Below are positions 26,781 to 35,983 of a stretch of 64,000 nucleotides of DNA, piece by piece. Each line of letters opens with the position of its first letter. Positions within the stretch are counted from its first letter, which is position 1. The translations under genes were made by a program, and so were the position numbers. The DNA is from Candidatus Borrarchaeum yapensis (GTDB taxonomy: Archaea > Asgardarchaeota > Sifarchaeia > Borrarchaeales > Borrarchaeaceae), in NCBI GenBank assembly GCA_016840515.1, contig JAEOSF010000015.1, forward strand, positions 1-64,000, given 5' to 3'. The notes below the pieces were generated by a model. That model saw only the letters and a list, made by a program, of their open reading frames with translations. It was not told where the DNA came from and ran no database searches.

Positions 26781-27659
26781 TCACTTTAAGCTGCTATACT
26801 GCTGCACAAATATCCCAACTACAATCAGGATAAGCCCAATCACAGTTGAGAACAGTATTTGTTCACCTACAAAAAAATAGATGAAAACAAGTGATAAAAA
26901 GGGTGATAAGTAAATCAGATTGCTTACACGTGCAGTTGTTTTTGAGAATTTTAAGGCTTTAAGCCAGATTATGAAAGTAATCCCCATTTCAAAGATACCA
27001 ACATAAGTTGCTCCAAAAAGTCCGAGTGGAGAAACTATCACTGTTGAAAAGATAAGGGTTGCAATTAAAATAAAAATAAAACCAAATGTGAAGTTAAGGA
27101 ATAATTTTGTTACTTCATCTCTTTTGTCCTTTGTATTGTAAATCCAAAACAATGCCCAGATTCCTGAAGAACCAACAGCTAAAGAAACAGCAAGAGGATC
27201 AGAAAACTTTAATGACGCTAAATCACCTCTTGTGCCAATTACGACTACTCCGATGAAACTAACAATGAGTGCAAGAATGCTAGTAGATTTTATTTTCTGC
27301 TTAAGTAACGGAATAGATAATAATGCTATCGCAATCCCCCAGGTATAGTTTAACGCTTGGGCTTCTTGAGCAGGAAGCATTGAGTACGCTTTTAGCAGAA
27401 CAACATAGTAAAGAAAGGGATTTAAAAAGCCAAGAAATGCAGAGTGTAAATAATCAGTTCTTGAATATGTTTTCAATAAAATTAGCTTTTTCTGGATTAA
27501 CAAAACCACAAAAAAGATTGCAGTGGAGACAATTGAAGAATAAAACAATAGTTGGAGAATGTCTAAATACCTTAACGAAATTTTAAAAGCAGATGCTACC
27601 GTTGACCAAAATAATACTGCGGTGAGCGCATACGTATAGGCCCGTTTCTGATTCTCCAT
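26781..27659 (-). CDS. EamA/DMT-family transporter
   Basis: A 292-aa protein with ten hydrophobic segments in two repeats of five, as in EamA (DUF6) drug/metabolite transporters: FWSTVASAFKISLRYL in the first repeat, AVGSSGIWALFWIYN at the start of the second, and YLSPFLSLVFIYFFVGEQI near the end. Substrate unknown. It is 44 bp upstream of the SDR gene on the same strand and may be cotranscribed. Confidence 0.85.
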   Translation of the reverse strand: MENQKRAYTYALTAVLFWSTVASAFKISLRYLDILQLLFYSSIVSTAIFFVVLLIQKKLILLKTYSRTDYLHSAFLGFLNPFLYYVVLLKAYSMLPAQEAQALNYTWGIAIALLSIPLLKQKIKSTSILALIVSFIGVVVIGTRGDLASLKFSDPLAVSLAVGSSGIWALFWIYNTKDKRDEVTKLFLNFTFGFIFILIATLIFSTVIVSPLGLFGATYVGIFEMGITFIIWLKALKFSKTTARVSNLIYLSPFLSLVFIYFFVGEQILFSTVIGLILIVVGIFVQQYSSLK

Positions 27660-27844
27660 AGTCAGGAATTAATCTTTAGCTTAATATAGATTTTTGAAAG
27701 TCACATAAGTTAAAAATGCCAAAATCACGTTTTCCAAGATTACTTTGATCACTTACCTTGAACCCTCTCTAACTATTTAACATCGCTTTCAGTCTTTAAA
27801 TTAGTGCAACTTTCTTTTAAACTGGCTTCGGTGAGATAGGGGAA

Positions 27845-29014
27845 ATGGGATTTCTTGAGAAACTGAAAATATTAGGACCCGCGGCAAAATATGATCTCTG
27901 TGCTTCAACAGCCTCTAATAGGGCAATTAAATATTCAAAATTTAATACAATTGGAATGGGAAATCCTGTAGCAGGTGGTGTTTGCCATAGCTTTACCCCG
28001 GACGGAAGGTGTGTTTCCCTCTTCAGAGTGCTCTTAACGAATCAATGCTCTAATGACTGCGCTTATTGTATCAATAGAGTTGGAAGAGAATGCTTAAAGG
28101 CTGCCTTTGAACCAAAAGAACTAGTAAGAGTTTTTCTCGGACTATATGAACGAAATTATGTAGAAGGTTTATTCTTAAGCTCAGGAATACCTAGAGATCC
28201 GGAAGTAGCTATGGAAAAAACTCTAGAAGTTGTTGAATTGCTAAGAACAAAATTCTATTTCAATGGCTACATACATTTAAAACTCATTCCAGGGGCGAAT
28301 TATGATCAAATTAAACGAGCCTCCGCAATTACCGATAGACTTTCAATGAATATTGAAACTCCAAACCAATCAAGACTTTCTGAACTTTCATCCACAAAGA
28401 GGTTGATGACTGACATCTTAAAGCGTATGAAGTGGATTAAAACTTTGGCTGAGAGAGAAGACAATTATGTTCCGGCTGGTCAAACAACTCAATTTGTCGT
28501 AGGTGCGGCAGGTGAAAGCGATTTAGAGATATTAGAAAGAATGGAAAAACTTTATTCTCAAATGGATCTGAAAAGGGCATATTTTAGTGCATTTGACCCT
28601 ATTGATCAAACTCCTCTAGAGAAAATTCCGAAGACACCTTTGATTAGGGAAGTTCGACTATATCAAGCTGACTTTCTCCACCGGAATTACGATTTTCACT
28701 TCAGAGATTTAAAAAGCGTGTTAAATGAAAACAATATGTTCAATCTGTCAAAAGATGTTAAACTCTGCTATGCTTTCCAAAACTTGGATCGCTATCCTAT
28801 AGATGTGAATAATGAAGATACAACTCTACAGGAATTACTAAAAGTACCAGGAATTGGACCCACGTCAGCTAGGAGGATTATTAAAGCAAAAAAAGCGGGT
28901 TATCGTTTCAAGAAATTGAAAGAACTAGCAAGAATTGGAGTTGTAGTAAAGCGAGCGACATCTTTCTTGGAAATCAATGGACGAAAGCAGGCAAGGATTG
29001 ATAATTATGTGTAA
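27845..29014 (+). CDS. Radical SAM protein with HhH tail, putative DNA modification/repair type
   Basis: A 389-aa protein. The radical SAM cluster ligands are C68, C72 and C75 in NQCSNDCAYCINR; LFLSSGIPRD, IHLKLIPGA and SMNIETPNQSRL belong to the TIM barrel. The C-terminus (about 325-380) is a helix-hairpin-helix: LLKVPGIGPTSARRIIKAK. This plan matches the family annotated as 'putative DNA modification/repair radical SAM protein', typically encoded next to a DUF4130 protein, as here. The next gene overlaps its stop codon by 8 bp (ATGTGTAA). Confidence 0.82.
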   Translation: MGFLEKLKILGPAAKYDLCASTASNRAIKYSKFNTIGMGNPVAGGVCHSFTPDGRCVSLFRVLLTNQCSNDCAYCINRVGRECLKAAFEPKELVRVFLGLYERNYVEGLFLSSGIPRDPEVAMEKTLEVVELLRTKFYFNGYIHLKLIPGANYDQIKRASAITDRLSMNIETPNQSRLSELSSTKRLMTDILKRMKWIKTLAEREDNYVPAGQTTQFVVGAAGESDLEILERMEKLYSQMDLKRAYFSAFDPIDQTPLEKIPKTPLIREVRLYQADFLHRNYDFHFRDLKSVLNENNMFNLSKDVKLCYAFQNLDRYPIDVNNEDTTLQELLKVPGIGPTSARRIIKAKKAGYRFKKLKELARIGVVVKRATSFLEINGRKQARIDNYV

Positions 29015-29972
29015 AGAAAAGAGTGTCGTTGTAGTTTTTGATTCCACTTTTGAATCTCTCCTTTCGACAGCACTAGTTTGTGAGTCAATGGGAATGGGAG
29101 CAAAAGCGGTTCATAAAGACCATTTTAATCCATATATGATTGATAAAGAAAGCAAAATCATTCAAACCGCTAACAATAACGATGAGAGGTATATACAGTT
29201 TGAGGAAATTCTAAAGATTTATGAAAAGAGGAAAGGATGTTTTCGTTTAAGTAATTATGAGTTACAAGAGATTAAGAAACTCATAGATTGGAATTTGCGT
29301 TATAAGAAGAACGATATGGGTAAATTTGCTTTAATCCTTAAAATAATTAGACAATGTTTAGTTGAAGGACCAAGCATTGTTTTGAGTCAAGTAACAACAG
29401 AAAGCAGAGAAACGTATAGACGTTCGCGTCAAGTGGGTTGTGAATATCATAAAGCATGTGGATTTCTAAGGCTGGATGTTGTAGGAGATTTTTTGGTATC
29501 TACAGCAAAATTTGAGCATGAAGTAGAAGATCTAATAGTTCGATTTTGGAGTAAACGTTACCCAGAAAAAACAGTGGTGCTCTTTTCTCCAAGTAAACAG
29601 AAACCATTTGCATACAAAGGAACCAAGGGTAAGGTCTCTTTTGTAGAAGGTGAAGAAATGGCAGTTTTACGAGCAAAAATCAATGACGAAATTAAAGAGA
29701 TTCTAGCATGCTCTATTGTTCAAAAGGATTCCAATGAAGATATCGAGAGAATTTTCGAAGCATTTTATGATGTTTCTTCTATACCTTCCAGAAGAAACAA
29801 AAGATTGGCGAGGCGCTGTGTTCCAAAAAAATATTCTGAACGATTTAAAATGAAAGAAGGGGTTAAAATTGAATATGGGATACAGAAAACAAAGCTTGAT
29901 GCGTTTATAGTTGATCAATCTTTAAATTCTACAAACAAATACAAAGAGAAAAAGAATTCAGGGAAAACCTAA
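29007..29972 (+). CDS. DUF4130-domain protein, partner of the radical SAM protein
   Basis: About 321 aa, starting at ATG 29007, which overlaps the upstream gene's stop. The core 'ACGFLRLDVVGDFLVSTAKFEHEVEDLI...FWSKRYPEKTVVLF' (here in pieces FLRLDVVGDF, FEHEVEDL, RYPEKTVVLF) matches the DUF4130 'probable DNA metabolism protein' family. In many bacteria that domain is fused to a uracil-DNA glycosylase. Here the C-terminal third is basic and I see no glycosylase motif. The pair probably acts on nucleic acid, by family association only. Confidence 0.72.
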   Translation: MCKEKSVVVVFDSTFESLLSTALVCESMGMGAKAVHKDHFNPYMIDKESKIIQTANNNDERYIQFEEILKIYEKRKGCFRLSNYELQEIKKLIDWNLRYKKNDMGKFALILKIIRQCLVEGPSIVLSQVTTESRETYRRSRQVGCEYHKACGFLRLDVVGDFLVSTAKFEHEVEDLIVRFWSKRYPEKTVVLFSPSKQKPFAYKGTKGKVSFVEGEEMAVLRAKINDEIKEILACSIVQKDSNEDIERIFEAFYDVSSIPSRRNKRLARRCVPKKYSERFKMKEGVKIEYGIQKTKLDAFIVDQSLNSTNKYKEKKNSGKT

Positions 29973-29981
29973 AAGTTAAAC

Positions 29982-30671
29982 CTACAAAATCTTTTTTGCC
30001 TCTTCGACACATTTCTCTAATTTTGAAAGTGGGATGCCAGTTTTCTGTGAAAGCTCATCTAGGTTCGCATTAACTAAATCTTCTATAGATGAACAACCAG
30101 CCTCCATCAACTTCTCAGCTGTTTTTTGACCAACACCTGGGAGGTCAGTTAGTTCTAGTTCGAGGTCTAATTCTAGTTCTTCCGGCGTTAAGTCTAGCTC
30201 TGTTTTTACTGGTACTTCTTTAAGTTTCTTCTTTGGTTTTTCTTTTACACCAATCATATCTAATTCTGCTTCCAAATCTAACTCATCTGAAGGTTCAATT
30301 AAATCTAACTCTGCTTCAACCATCTCGTCTTCTGGAATCTCTTCAACCATCCCTTTCCATTCTGCGCTAAAAATCACAATAACGCCACTTGGAAGCAGTC
30401 TAAAATTAACTAATAGTGTTGAATCTTCGCCAAATTCACGTTCAGCGATATAACCCCTACGTTTTCTAACGCCAGTTGGGTAAGATAGTTCGTAATTCAC
30501 TGGATAAATCTGTCCCTCTTGGATTGTACGTCTGATCTTACTTTTGGAGATACCATATTCAGCAAATTCTTGAAAAATTCTCTTACCTGGAAACTTAACT
30601 CTTCCTGTCTTGGTTAAGGTTCTTATTAGTTCATCTTGCTGTTTTGAAAGTCTGGACTCAAATAAACTCAA
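29982..30671 (-). CDS. Helix-hairpin-helix domain protein
   Basis: A 229-aa protein. The C-terminal ~55 residues form a Rad51-N/HhH-type domain: LTDLPGVGQKTAEKLMEAGCSSIEDLVNAN (in part). The middle (about 120-170) is acidic with repeated ELDL-type units. The N-terminal ~100 residues (SLFESRLSKQQDELIRTLTKTG start) form a basic globular domain that I do not recognise. A nucleic-acid-binding role is inferred. It converges with the DUF4130 gene, leaving 9 bp between them. Confidence 0.65.
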   Translation of the reverse strand: MSLFESRLSKQQDELIRTLTKTGRVKFPGKRIFQEFAEYGISKSKIRRTIQEGQIYPVNYELSYPTGVRKRRGYIAEREFGEDSTLLVNFRLLPSGVIVIFSAEWKGMVEEIPEDEMVEAELDLIEPSDELDLEAELDMIGVKEKPKKKLKEVPVKTELDLTPEELELDLELELTDLPGVGQKTAEKLMEAGCSSIEDLVNANLDELSQKTGIPLSKLEKCVEEAKKIL

Positions 30672-31038
30672 TCGACTGTTCCTCCTAGAGCAAAAAAAGA
30701 TTTTTCTTGCTATAAGTATTAGTGAGTACCAACGGTTTTAATCGTTAGATGATTGTGAATACACTAAAATTAGTTAAGTTTATAATTCTTGCGCAAGAAG
30801 ACCCCCCAATTTATTAGAGGAATGTGGCATAATTGTTTCGAATAACTTTTATGATGATGAGGTTTATTCTCGCATGATAAAAAGTAATTAACGTTTATAT
30901 AATAAGTTTTTCGTTGCTCTCTATAATGGGATTTACACTTTAACATTTATAATTATAACTCGTCGTCAAATATCTGAATCACTATGATTAAATGATTTTT
31001 TAATCGATTTTTTAGTAGATAAAATGAAATTAACCAAA
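30672..31038. other. Intergenic region
   Basis: AT-rich, no coding sequence seen. It contains the insertion-sequence end fragment at 30784-30830 and the upstream region of the HhH gene. Confidence 0.5.
30784..30830 (-). mobile_element. Short IS200/IS605-type right-end fragment
   Basis: GCAAGAAGACCCCCCAATTT, then AGAGGAATG, parallels the right end at 581-612 (GCAAGAAGATCCCTCAACG, then GGAGGGATG), in the same orientation. Only the end hairpin is left and it is degenerate. Confidence 0.35.
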
Positions 31039-31323
31039 TTAAGATCCATTAAAAGTTGTGTAAAACTGAAAAATAACCGAAAATAGTTCCTCTTTTTCGA
31101 CATTACCCACAACTCTAGTAATCCCAGGGAATATTAGTGTTGGGCATGCAAGGATATGATGTTCTTCAGCAAGATGGGGTTCTTGTGTTACATCTATTTC
31201 TCGGATCTCTAACTCCAATTTTGTTTCATCTAATATCTCTTTAAGATGGCGCTCTACAACATGACAAAATAAACAATGAGGAGATGTGAAATAGAGAATT
31301 TCTCGTTGTTTTATTATATTCAT
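31039..31323 (-). CDS. Thioredoxin/glutaredoxin-like protein
   Basis: A 94-aa protein with a thioredoxin fold: ILYFTSPHCLFCHVVERHL carries the redox pair CLFC (C18 and C21), and CPTLIFPGITRVVG has the cis-proline after a cysteine. Length fits small archaeal glutaredoxin-like proteins. GAGGGGTATATG gives a good ribosome-binding site. It stands alone; the redox partner is not evident. Confidence 0.82.
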   Translation of the reverse strand: MNIIKQREILYFTSPHCLFCHVVERHLKEILDETKLELEIREIDVTQEPHLAEEHHILACPTLIFPGITRVVGNVEKEELFSVIFQFYTTFNGS

Positions 31324-31712
31324 ATACCCCTCAGACCGCCTTGAATATCATTGTGCTATCCACTCGTTCATCGTATTTAATACTTTTTTAAAATTCATCA
31401 GTATGTAATTCGACTAGTACTTAGTATAAATTCCAAAACAATTGTAAATATCTTGAAAAAAAAGTCTTTGAAAAAATCCAGTTTATTTAATTCTTCAGGA
31501 TTTAGCAGAACAAAATATAAGGCAAATAAGAAGATTTCTCGCTAAAAAATAGCAAAAACTCCTTATATTTAACATCATTTAAAAGGAAGTTGATAACCTA
31601 TCAAAAAACTCTGATAAGAGAGTTTATATATGAGAAATATCATTTTCATATTAATGAACCGAATCAATCATGGAGTTAATCTATAGATTATAAATCGTAA
31701 TGAGGTCGTAAG
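31324..31712. other. Intergenic region with a structured promoter
   Basis: AT-rich upstream region of the regulator pair. No coding sequence seen. The promoter palindromes at 31590-31630 are listed separately. Confidence 0.5.
31590..31630 (+). promoter_or_regulatory. Tandem palindromes next to a TATA box (candidate operator)
   Basis: TTGATA-ACC-TATCAA (31590-31604) is followed at once by AAACTCT-GATAAG-AGAGTTT (31606-31625), whose last bases overlap the TATA-like TTTATATA (31623-31630). The downstream operon encodes a winged-helix regulator, so autoregulation is a natural reading. Confidence 0.5.
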
Positions 31713-32132
31713 ATGAGCGAAGAAGTGACAATCGCAAAGATGGTAACCTTAGAGCCTGATCAACCAATTGAAATTCCCAAACTGTTCCTAGAGGCGCTTC
31801 AAACGAGAGATTCGAAGTCTGCCGTAATGATATTGGCTCCCTCTACCCGTATTATTAGGATTATTCCAACAACAGGCAATGAAGTTGTAAAGATAGCCAT
31901 AGAAATTGGCGAACTTACCCCAGATTTCTTGAAGGATATGGGATCTGTGTTTGCAAGGAACAAAATAAAGACACTTTATTCAACGGGACTGTGTTTTACG
32001 CGAGATAAGTGCGTCTACGAAGGCTACATAGACAAAGCTGAGATTTCCGTTGATATGGGGCAATTACAGACGGATATCAGCCAGCTAGAAGGCGTCAACA
32101 ACGTCAACATTGTTGAGTTAAAGGCGGGGTGA
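31713..32132 (+). CDS. Small ACT-like protein paired with a winged-helix regulator
   Basis: A 139-aa protein with GAGGTCG before its ATG. Two parts are suggested: an N-terminal ~50 residues (VTLEPDQPIEIPKLFLEAL, then MILAPSTRIIRIIPT) and a C-terminal ACT-like beta-alpha fold (VVKIAIEIGELTPDFLKDMG, IKTLYSTGLCF, LEGVNNVNIVEL). ACT-like domains bind small ligands. It is 24 bp upstream of a winged-helix protein gene, so it may sense an effector for that regulator. Family call tentative. Confidence 0.6.
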   Translation: MSEEVTIAKMVTLEPDQPIEIPKLFLEALQTRDSKSAVMILAPSTRIIRIIPTTGNEVVKIAIEIGELTPDFLKDMGSVFARNKIKTLYSTGLCFTRDKCVYEGYIDKAEISVDMGQLQTDISQLEGVNNVNIVELKAG

Positions 32133-32156
32133 GAGGAGTCTCATAGAGGGAAAGAT

Positions 32157-32882
32157 GTGTCCCCAACTAAAGAAAAACGAATGAGTCTCCTTATGCATCC
32201 GTTAAGAAGGAACATTTATAAGCTAATTTGCGAATCCCCTGGAGCATATTTTTTCGAGTTAGCTAGCGAATTATCTGCGCCCCATGGGACACTCTCGTGG
32301 CACTTGAAGATGTTGGGGAGGGCTGGTTTAATCCAGACTATGAAGTTTGGAGGAAAACGTATTTATTACCCTAAAGTGCTAAGAACTGCACAAGCTGAAA
32401 CTGCATATGTTGCCTTGAAAAGTGGAACAGCACGAAAAATTTTTGAGTATATTACTAACAACGAAGGTTGCCATCAACTAGAGATCGCTGAAAATCTTGA
32501 AATCCATCACGATACAGTTCGCTGGCACGCTTCAAAATTGAGGAAGGCCGGACTTATTGATGTGATGAGAGAAGGACGCCGTATACGATATTATGTTGGC
32601 GAAATAGGGCAAAATTTAATTGAAGGCGCACTAAACTTGATTACAGAGAGTTTTATCAGATTTCTTTGCGAAAAATTAGAAGAAGATTGCTTACATCCTG
32701 AAGTAATCGAAAAGGACAGAAATCATGTTACAATCCGTATTCAATGTCCACGGTCGCAAGATATAGAATTAGCAATTAATCTAGAGACCTGGTCGTTCAG
32801 CGAGGACGAGGACGAGGACGATGAGGACGGAGATCTTGAGGAAGAGGAGGAAGAGGAAGTAGAAACACTAGTGTCACAATAG
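32157..32882 (+). CDS. Double winged-helix (ArsR-like) transcription regulator with acidic tail
   Basis: A 241-aa protein with two winged helices in tandem: MHPLRRNIYKLICESPG, LSWHLKMLGRAGLI, GGKRIYYP (about 12-75) and ARKIFEYITNNEG, VRWHASKLRKAGLI, EGRRIRYYV (about 95-160). The two copies match closely. The last ~25 residues are almost all D and E. The GTG start at 32157 has GAGGG 7 bp upstream. This layout is typical of archaeal DNA-binding regulators; the target is probably its own promoter. Confidence 0.8.
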   Translation: MSPTKEKRMSLLMHPLRRNIYKLICESPGAYFFELASELSAPHGTLSWHLKMLGRAGLIQTMKFGGKRIYYPKVLRTAQAETAYVALKSGTARKIFEYITNNEGCHQLEIAENLEIHHDTVRWHASKLRKAGLIDVMREGRRIRYYVGEIGQNLIEGALNLITESFIRFLCEKLEEDCLHPEVIEKDRNHVTIRIQCPRSQDIELAINLETWSFSEDEDEDDEDGDLEEEEEEEVETLVSQ

Positions 32883-32904
32883 ATTTTATAGAATATATTT
32901 TTGT

Positions 32905-33250
32905 TTATTGTAAACTACCTCACGCTAAAGCAGTGAAACTTGTAGTTGTGCTTGGTCTCAGCCCTATACCTGCACCAGCTAGAGTTTCAACTTCATCACA
33001 CGCTACATCATGGGGGCGTTTACCAGATCCCAGCCCAGTAATTCTCTTTTAGAGTCGGGTTCTACCAGTTTACTGCTCATTCTCCTTGAGGTCATTAACC
33101 GTTTCCACTTCTACGAGAGGTGTGCCTTGAGACCAGGTACCTCTATCCCAGAACATATATTTAAAAATGGAAAGACACTAGTAAAAATGAAAAACACCCT
33201 CAATTCCTCCCTACCCTACAGGACAGGGGCTTCCTTAAGGGGGATTAGTG
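32905..33250 (-). mobile_element. Decayed IS200/IS605 tnpB 3' end / omega-RNA-like region
   Basis: On the minus strand the DNA encodes, with interrupting stops, a TnpB-tail-like peptide series: DRGTWSQGTPLVEVETVND, KRPHDVACDEVETLAGAGI, GLRPSTTTSFTALA, then TGA and GTGAGGTAGTTTAC. The last block recurs at 43165-43255. A right-end-like hairpin CCCTACCCTACAGGACAGGGGC (in part) occurs at 33215-33240. No transposase body is present. Confidence 0.5.
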
Positions 33251-33283
33251 AATTAAAGTACTGTCTTTTGTACAATAGAGCTA

Positions 33284-34294
33284 ATGGATGAGAAAACAGT
33301 GCCGGGGATTCTTAGAAAGTTCGCGTGGTTTATTATAAGCGGAATTATCTTCTTTGTTTTTTTAGTTGTTATTTTAGGATTTGTTTATGGCACGTACCTT
33401 CTTTTCTTTACTCCTGAAGGCCAAACAATTGTAAAAATAATTCCTAGCGGCTTCTTGTTTTACATTTTTTATTATATCGGCTTCATCGTTTTTGATATAG
33501 GTTGGTTTTTACAGGCGAGTTCCATATCTATTGGTCTTATCTTTATCTTATGCTGCATTGTCTATTTGATTTCTTTGGTCCTCTTATTTCTTAGACCGAG
33601 CACTAACTTCTTTTCAAAATTGATCTCGCTGCTAAAACGAGAAACTTTAGAGCCTTTTGAAGAAAACGGTTTACTTGCACTAATTTTGTTTCTCGGCGTA
33701 AACTATATCATCATCTACGTTTTGATAATTATAGTTACATTTGTAGGACTTCCTTTAGGCGGTCCAACGGAGATTAATTTGCTTTTTATCATCGAAGGAG
33801 TTCTTGCAGCTGTATTAGAAGAATTCTGGTTTAGACTTGTGTTGATTGGGCCATTTTTAGGGATCGGATACATTTATTTCATAAAAAAACACAGTGTTCC
33901 AGAAAATTATCTAAAGGTATTTCTAGTTGCCTTAGTGAACCCTAATACTGCGAGAGAACGATCAGGCAGATATTACGGACTCTATCGTTTTGAATATTTC
34001 TTAATTATCGCTTCTGCCGCTTATTTCGGTATTCTTCATGTTATCGGGATGTGGGACATCGGATTTTTACCTGTGGCAGCTCTCGGCGGATTGTTTCTCG
34101 CATTCAGTTATTTGAAGTTCGGAATAAAAGGAAGTCTCTTCTTCCATTGGACATTCAATTTCATCCAAAGCATTGCGGCAGTCACTATACAGGAGAATAT
34201 CCTCATTGGATTTGGCCTACTCCTTATTTATCCAGCTTGGTTGGTTTTAGGAATTATTGGAATTATTCTAGGTTTGATTTCATTGAGAAAATGA
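33284..34294 (+). CDS. CPBP-family-like intramembrane protease
   Basis: A 336-aa protein with about eight to nine membrane segments. CPBP motifs are in place: AAVLEEFWFRLVLIGP (E, E, R), AYFGILHVIGM (H) and HWTFNFIQS (H, N). A cytoplasmic insert of about 25 residues (KKHSVPENYLKVF, NPNTARERSG) separates the first two motifs and is unusual. The gene converges with the glycosyltransferase gene, leaving 2 bp. Substrate unknown. Confidence 0.78.
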   Translation: MDEKTVPGILRKFAWFIISGIIFFVFLVVILGFVYGTYLLFFTPEGQTIVKIIPSGFLFYIFYYIGFIVFDIGWFLQASSISIGLIFILCCIVYLISLVLLFLRPSTNFFSKLISLLKRETLEPFEENGLLALILFLGVNYIIIYVLIIIVTFVGLPLGGPTEINLLFIIEGVLAAVLEEFWFRLVLIGPFLGIGYIYFIKKHSVPENYLKVFLVALVNPNTARERSGRYYGLYRFEYFLIIASAAYFGILHVIGMWDIGFLPVAALGGLFLAFSYLKFGIKGSLFFHWTFNFIQSIAAVTIQENILIGFGLLLIYPAWLVLGIIGIILGLISLRK

Positions 34295-34296
34295 AG

Positions 34297-35955
34297 CTAG
34301 TTAAAAACAACTTTTTTATATATAGCGATATCGTAGGGATGCCAGCTACCGCTTCCTAGAGTAAATACACAGTCTACATTTTCAGGAATAATCAAATCAT
34401 ACCACACAACAGAATGCTGTGTACTATAGAGATACATTTCAATAAGTTCGTCTGATTGGACACAAGAAGAATCTACTACAATGTACACTGGATTTGAATG
34501 AGACATTATAAGAATGTCTTGAATAGTCGTTTTTTTGAGATCAAGTGTAGTTCGTTCAGAGTATCGTTCAATCAGAGTAGGAAAATTTGTGTAGATTATT
34601 GAATCTGAGGCAGTATTTGATTGTAACCATTCTCCAGTTCTTTCAAAAGCTTCAAGTTGGGCTTTATACTGTTCATCAATTATAATATCTTTAGCTAATA
34701 AAAGGGAATTGATTGTAATTATCAGTAAAACACCGAAAATAATAACTTGTTGAAATTGTTTGCTTGACAGCTTGAATTGAAAGACTACAATTGTTTTCTG
34801 ATATACTGTTGTTAATATATGCTCAAGTTCTGAAAGACCTTGTCCTGCAAAGAGCAAACAAATAGGGACGAGCACAGTAAGATACCTTGGTACGATAGAG
34901 GGCCAGACGTAAGACGGCCAACTGTAAGAAAGCAGATAGAAAATTAAGAGCAGATGAAAAAATAGATATCTCCTCTTAATCGTGAGGATAAATCCAAAAG
35001 CAAACAAAAAAAAGCCGAGTGGTGTTAGACCAGTAGAGAGTTGTAACCAGAGTCTATAAAATCCAATAAATAAGCCAATAACAATTTGTGTTAATGAATG
35101 ATAAGAGAATAAATAGTCAAGGGGACTGAGCATCATAGTAGGAATCTGTGTGCCGAATTCCCTTAGGAAAAAAAATGCACCATGATAATAGCTTTCCCGA
35201 TTAAATACACCAAAAGCGAGATAATCACGAATAAGCCATAAAAGAATTGCAAGTACAGTTACAGAAATAGTGAGTGTAATTTTCTTGATTAAGTCAATTT
35301 GCCTCTGATCTACAAACAGAAGACCGAAATAAAAAACTTGGAAAATTAATATATAAAGTCCTTCAGGTCTTACTAGATAGAATATTCCAGATAATAAGCC
35401 CATTAAGAGAAAATTTGTGTATTTTCTCTCATTTTTTGCCTTAATTGTAACATAGACGGCAAGAAGGAAAATAAAGGTGGATAAACCCTCTCTATAGACA
35501 CCTCCTAAATAAAAATCGATGCCTCCTAAATAAAAGGGGTTTACAGCTAAAAGTAACGCTGAGAATAACCCGGTCCTTTCATTTTTAAAATTCAGTTTCA
35601 CTAGCGCATACAGAATAAATACAGAAAGACTTCCAAAAACTATCGACACAAGTTTTGCAGAAATGTGATTAACACCAAAAATCAGGAAAAAGAGGGCTAC
35701 AAAAAGGGGATAAAGGGGAGCTCTTATTGCAGGAATGTCTCCATAACCGACGGTATAGCCTTTTCCCTCTAGCAGATGTCGTGCAGACCAGCAATAGTAA
35801 GTACCGTCTGGATTAATAGCTAAAGTGAATTGCAAAAAGAAGATGCGTAATGCCAATGAACTGAAAGTAATAACCAGTGCTAATAGGTCGTAGACCGAGA
35901 GTTTTATTGGAAATTTTGTTAAAATTTTCTGAATAGAAGTCAGAGAGCTCTCCAT
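34297..35955 (-). CDS. GT-C type glycosyltransferase (GT39/ArnT-like)
   Basis: A 552-aa polytopic membrane protein with about eleven membrane segments and a C-terminal soluble part. The first outer loop carries DGTYYCWSARHLLEGKGY followed by RAPLYPLFVALFF, the pattern of PMT/ArnT-like enzymes that transfer a sugar from a lipid-phosphate donor. The D in the loop is the expected metal/catalytic residue. The acceptor is unknown; protein or lipid glycosylation at the cell surface is inferred. Confidence 0.8.
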   Translation of the reverse strand: MESSLTSIQKILTKFPIKLSVYDLLALVITFSSLALRIFFLQFTLAINPDGTYYCWSARHLLEGKGYTVGYGDIPAIRAPLYPLFVALFFLIFGVNHISAKLVSIVFGSLSVFILYALVKLNFKNERTGLFSALLLAVNPFYLGGIDFYLGGVYREGLSTFIFLLAVYVTIKAKNERKYTNFLLMGLLSGIFYLVRPEGLYILIFQVFYFGLLFVDQRQIDLIKKITLTISVTVLAILLWLIRDYLAFGVFNRESYYHGAFFFLREFGTQIPTMMLSPLDYLFSYHSLTQIVIGLFIGFYRLWLQLSTGLTPLGFFLFAFGFILTIKRRYLFFHLLLIFYLLSYSWPSYVWPSIVPRYLTVLVPICLLFAGQGLSELEHILTTVYQKTIVVFQFKLSSKQFQQVIIFGVLLIITINSLLLAKDIIIDEQYKAQLEAFERTGEWLQSNTASDSIIYTNFPTLIERYSERTTLDLKKTTIQDILIMSHSNPVYIVVDSSCVQSDELIEMYLYSTQHSVVWYDLIIPENVDCVFTLGSGSWHPYDIAIYKKVVFN

Positions 35956-35983
35956 TGAAAAATCATCCTCTTCAGACGATATT

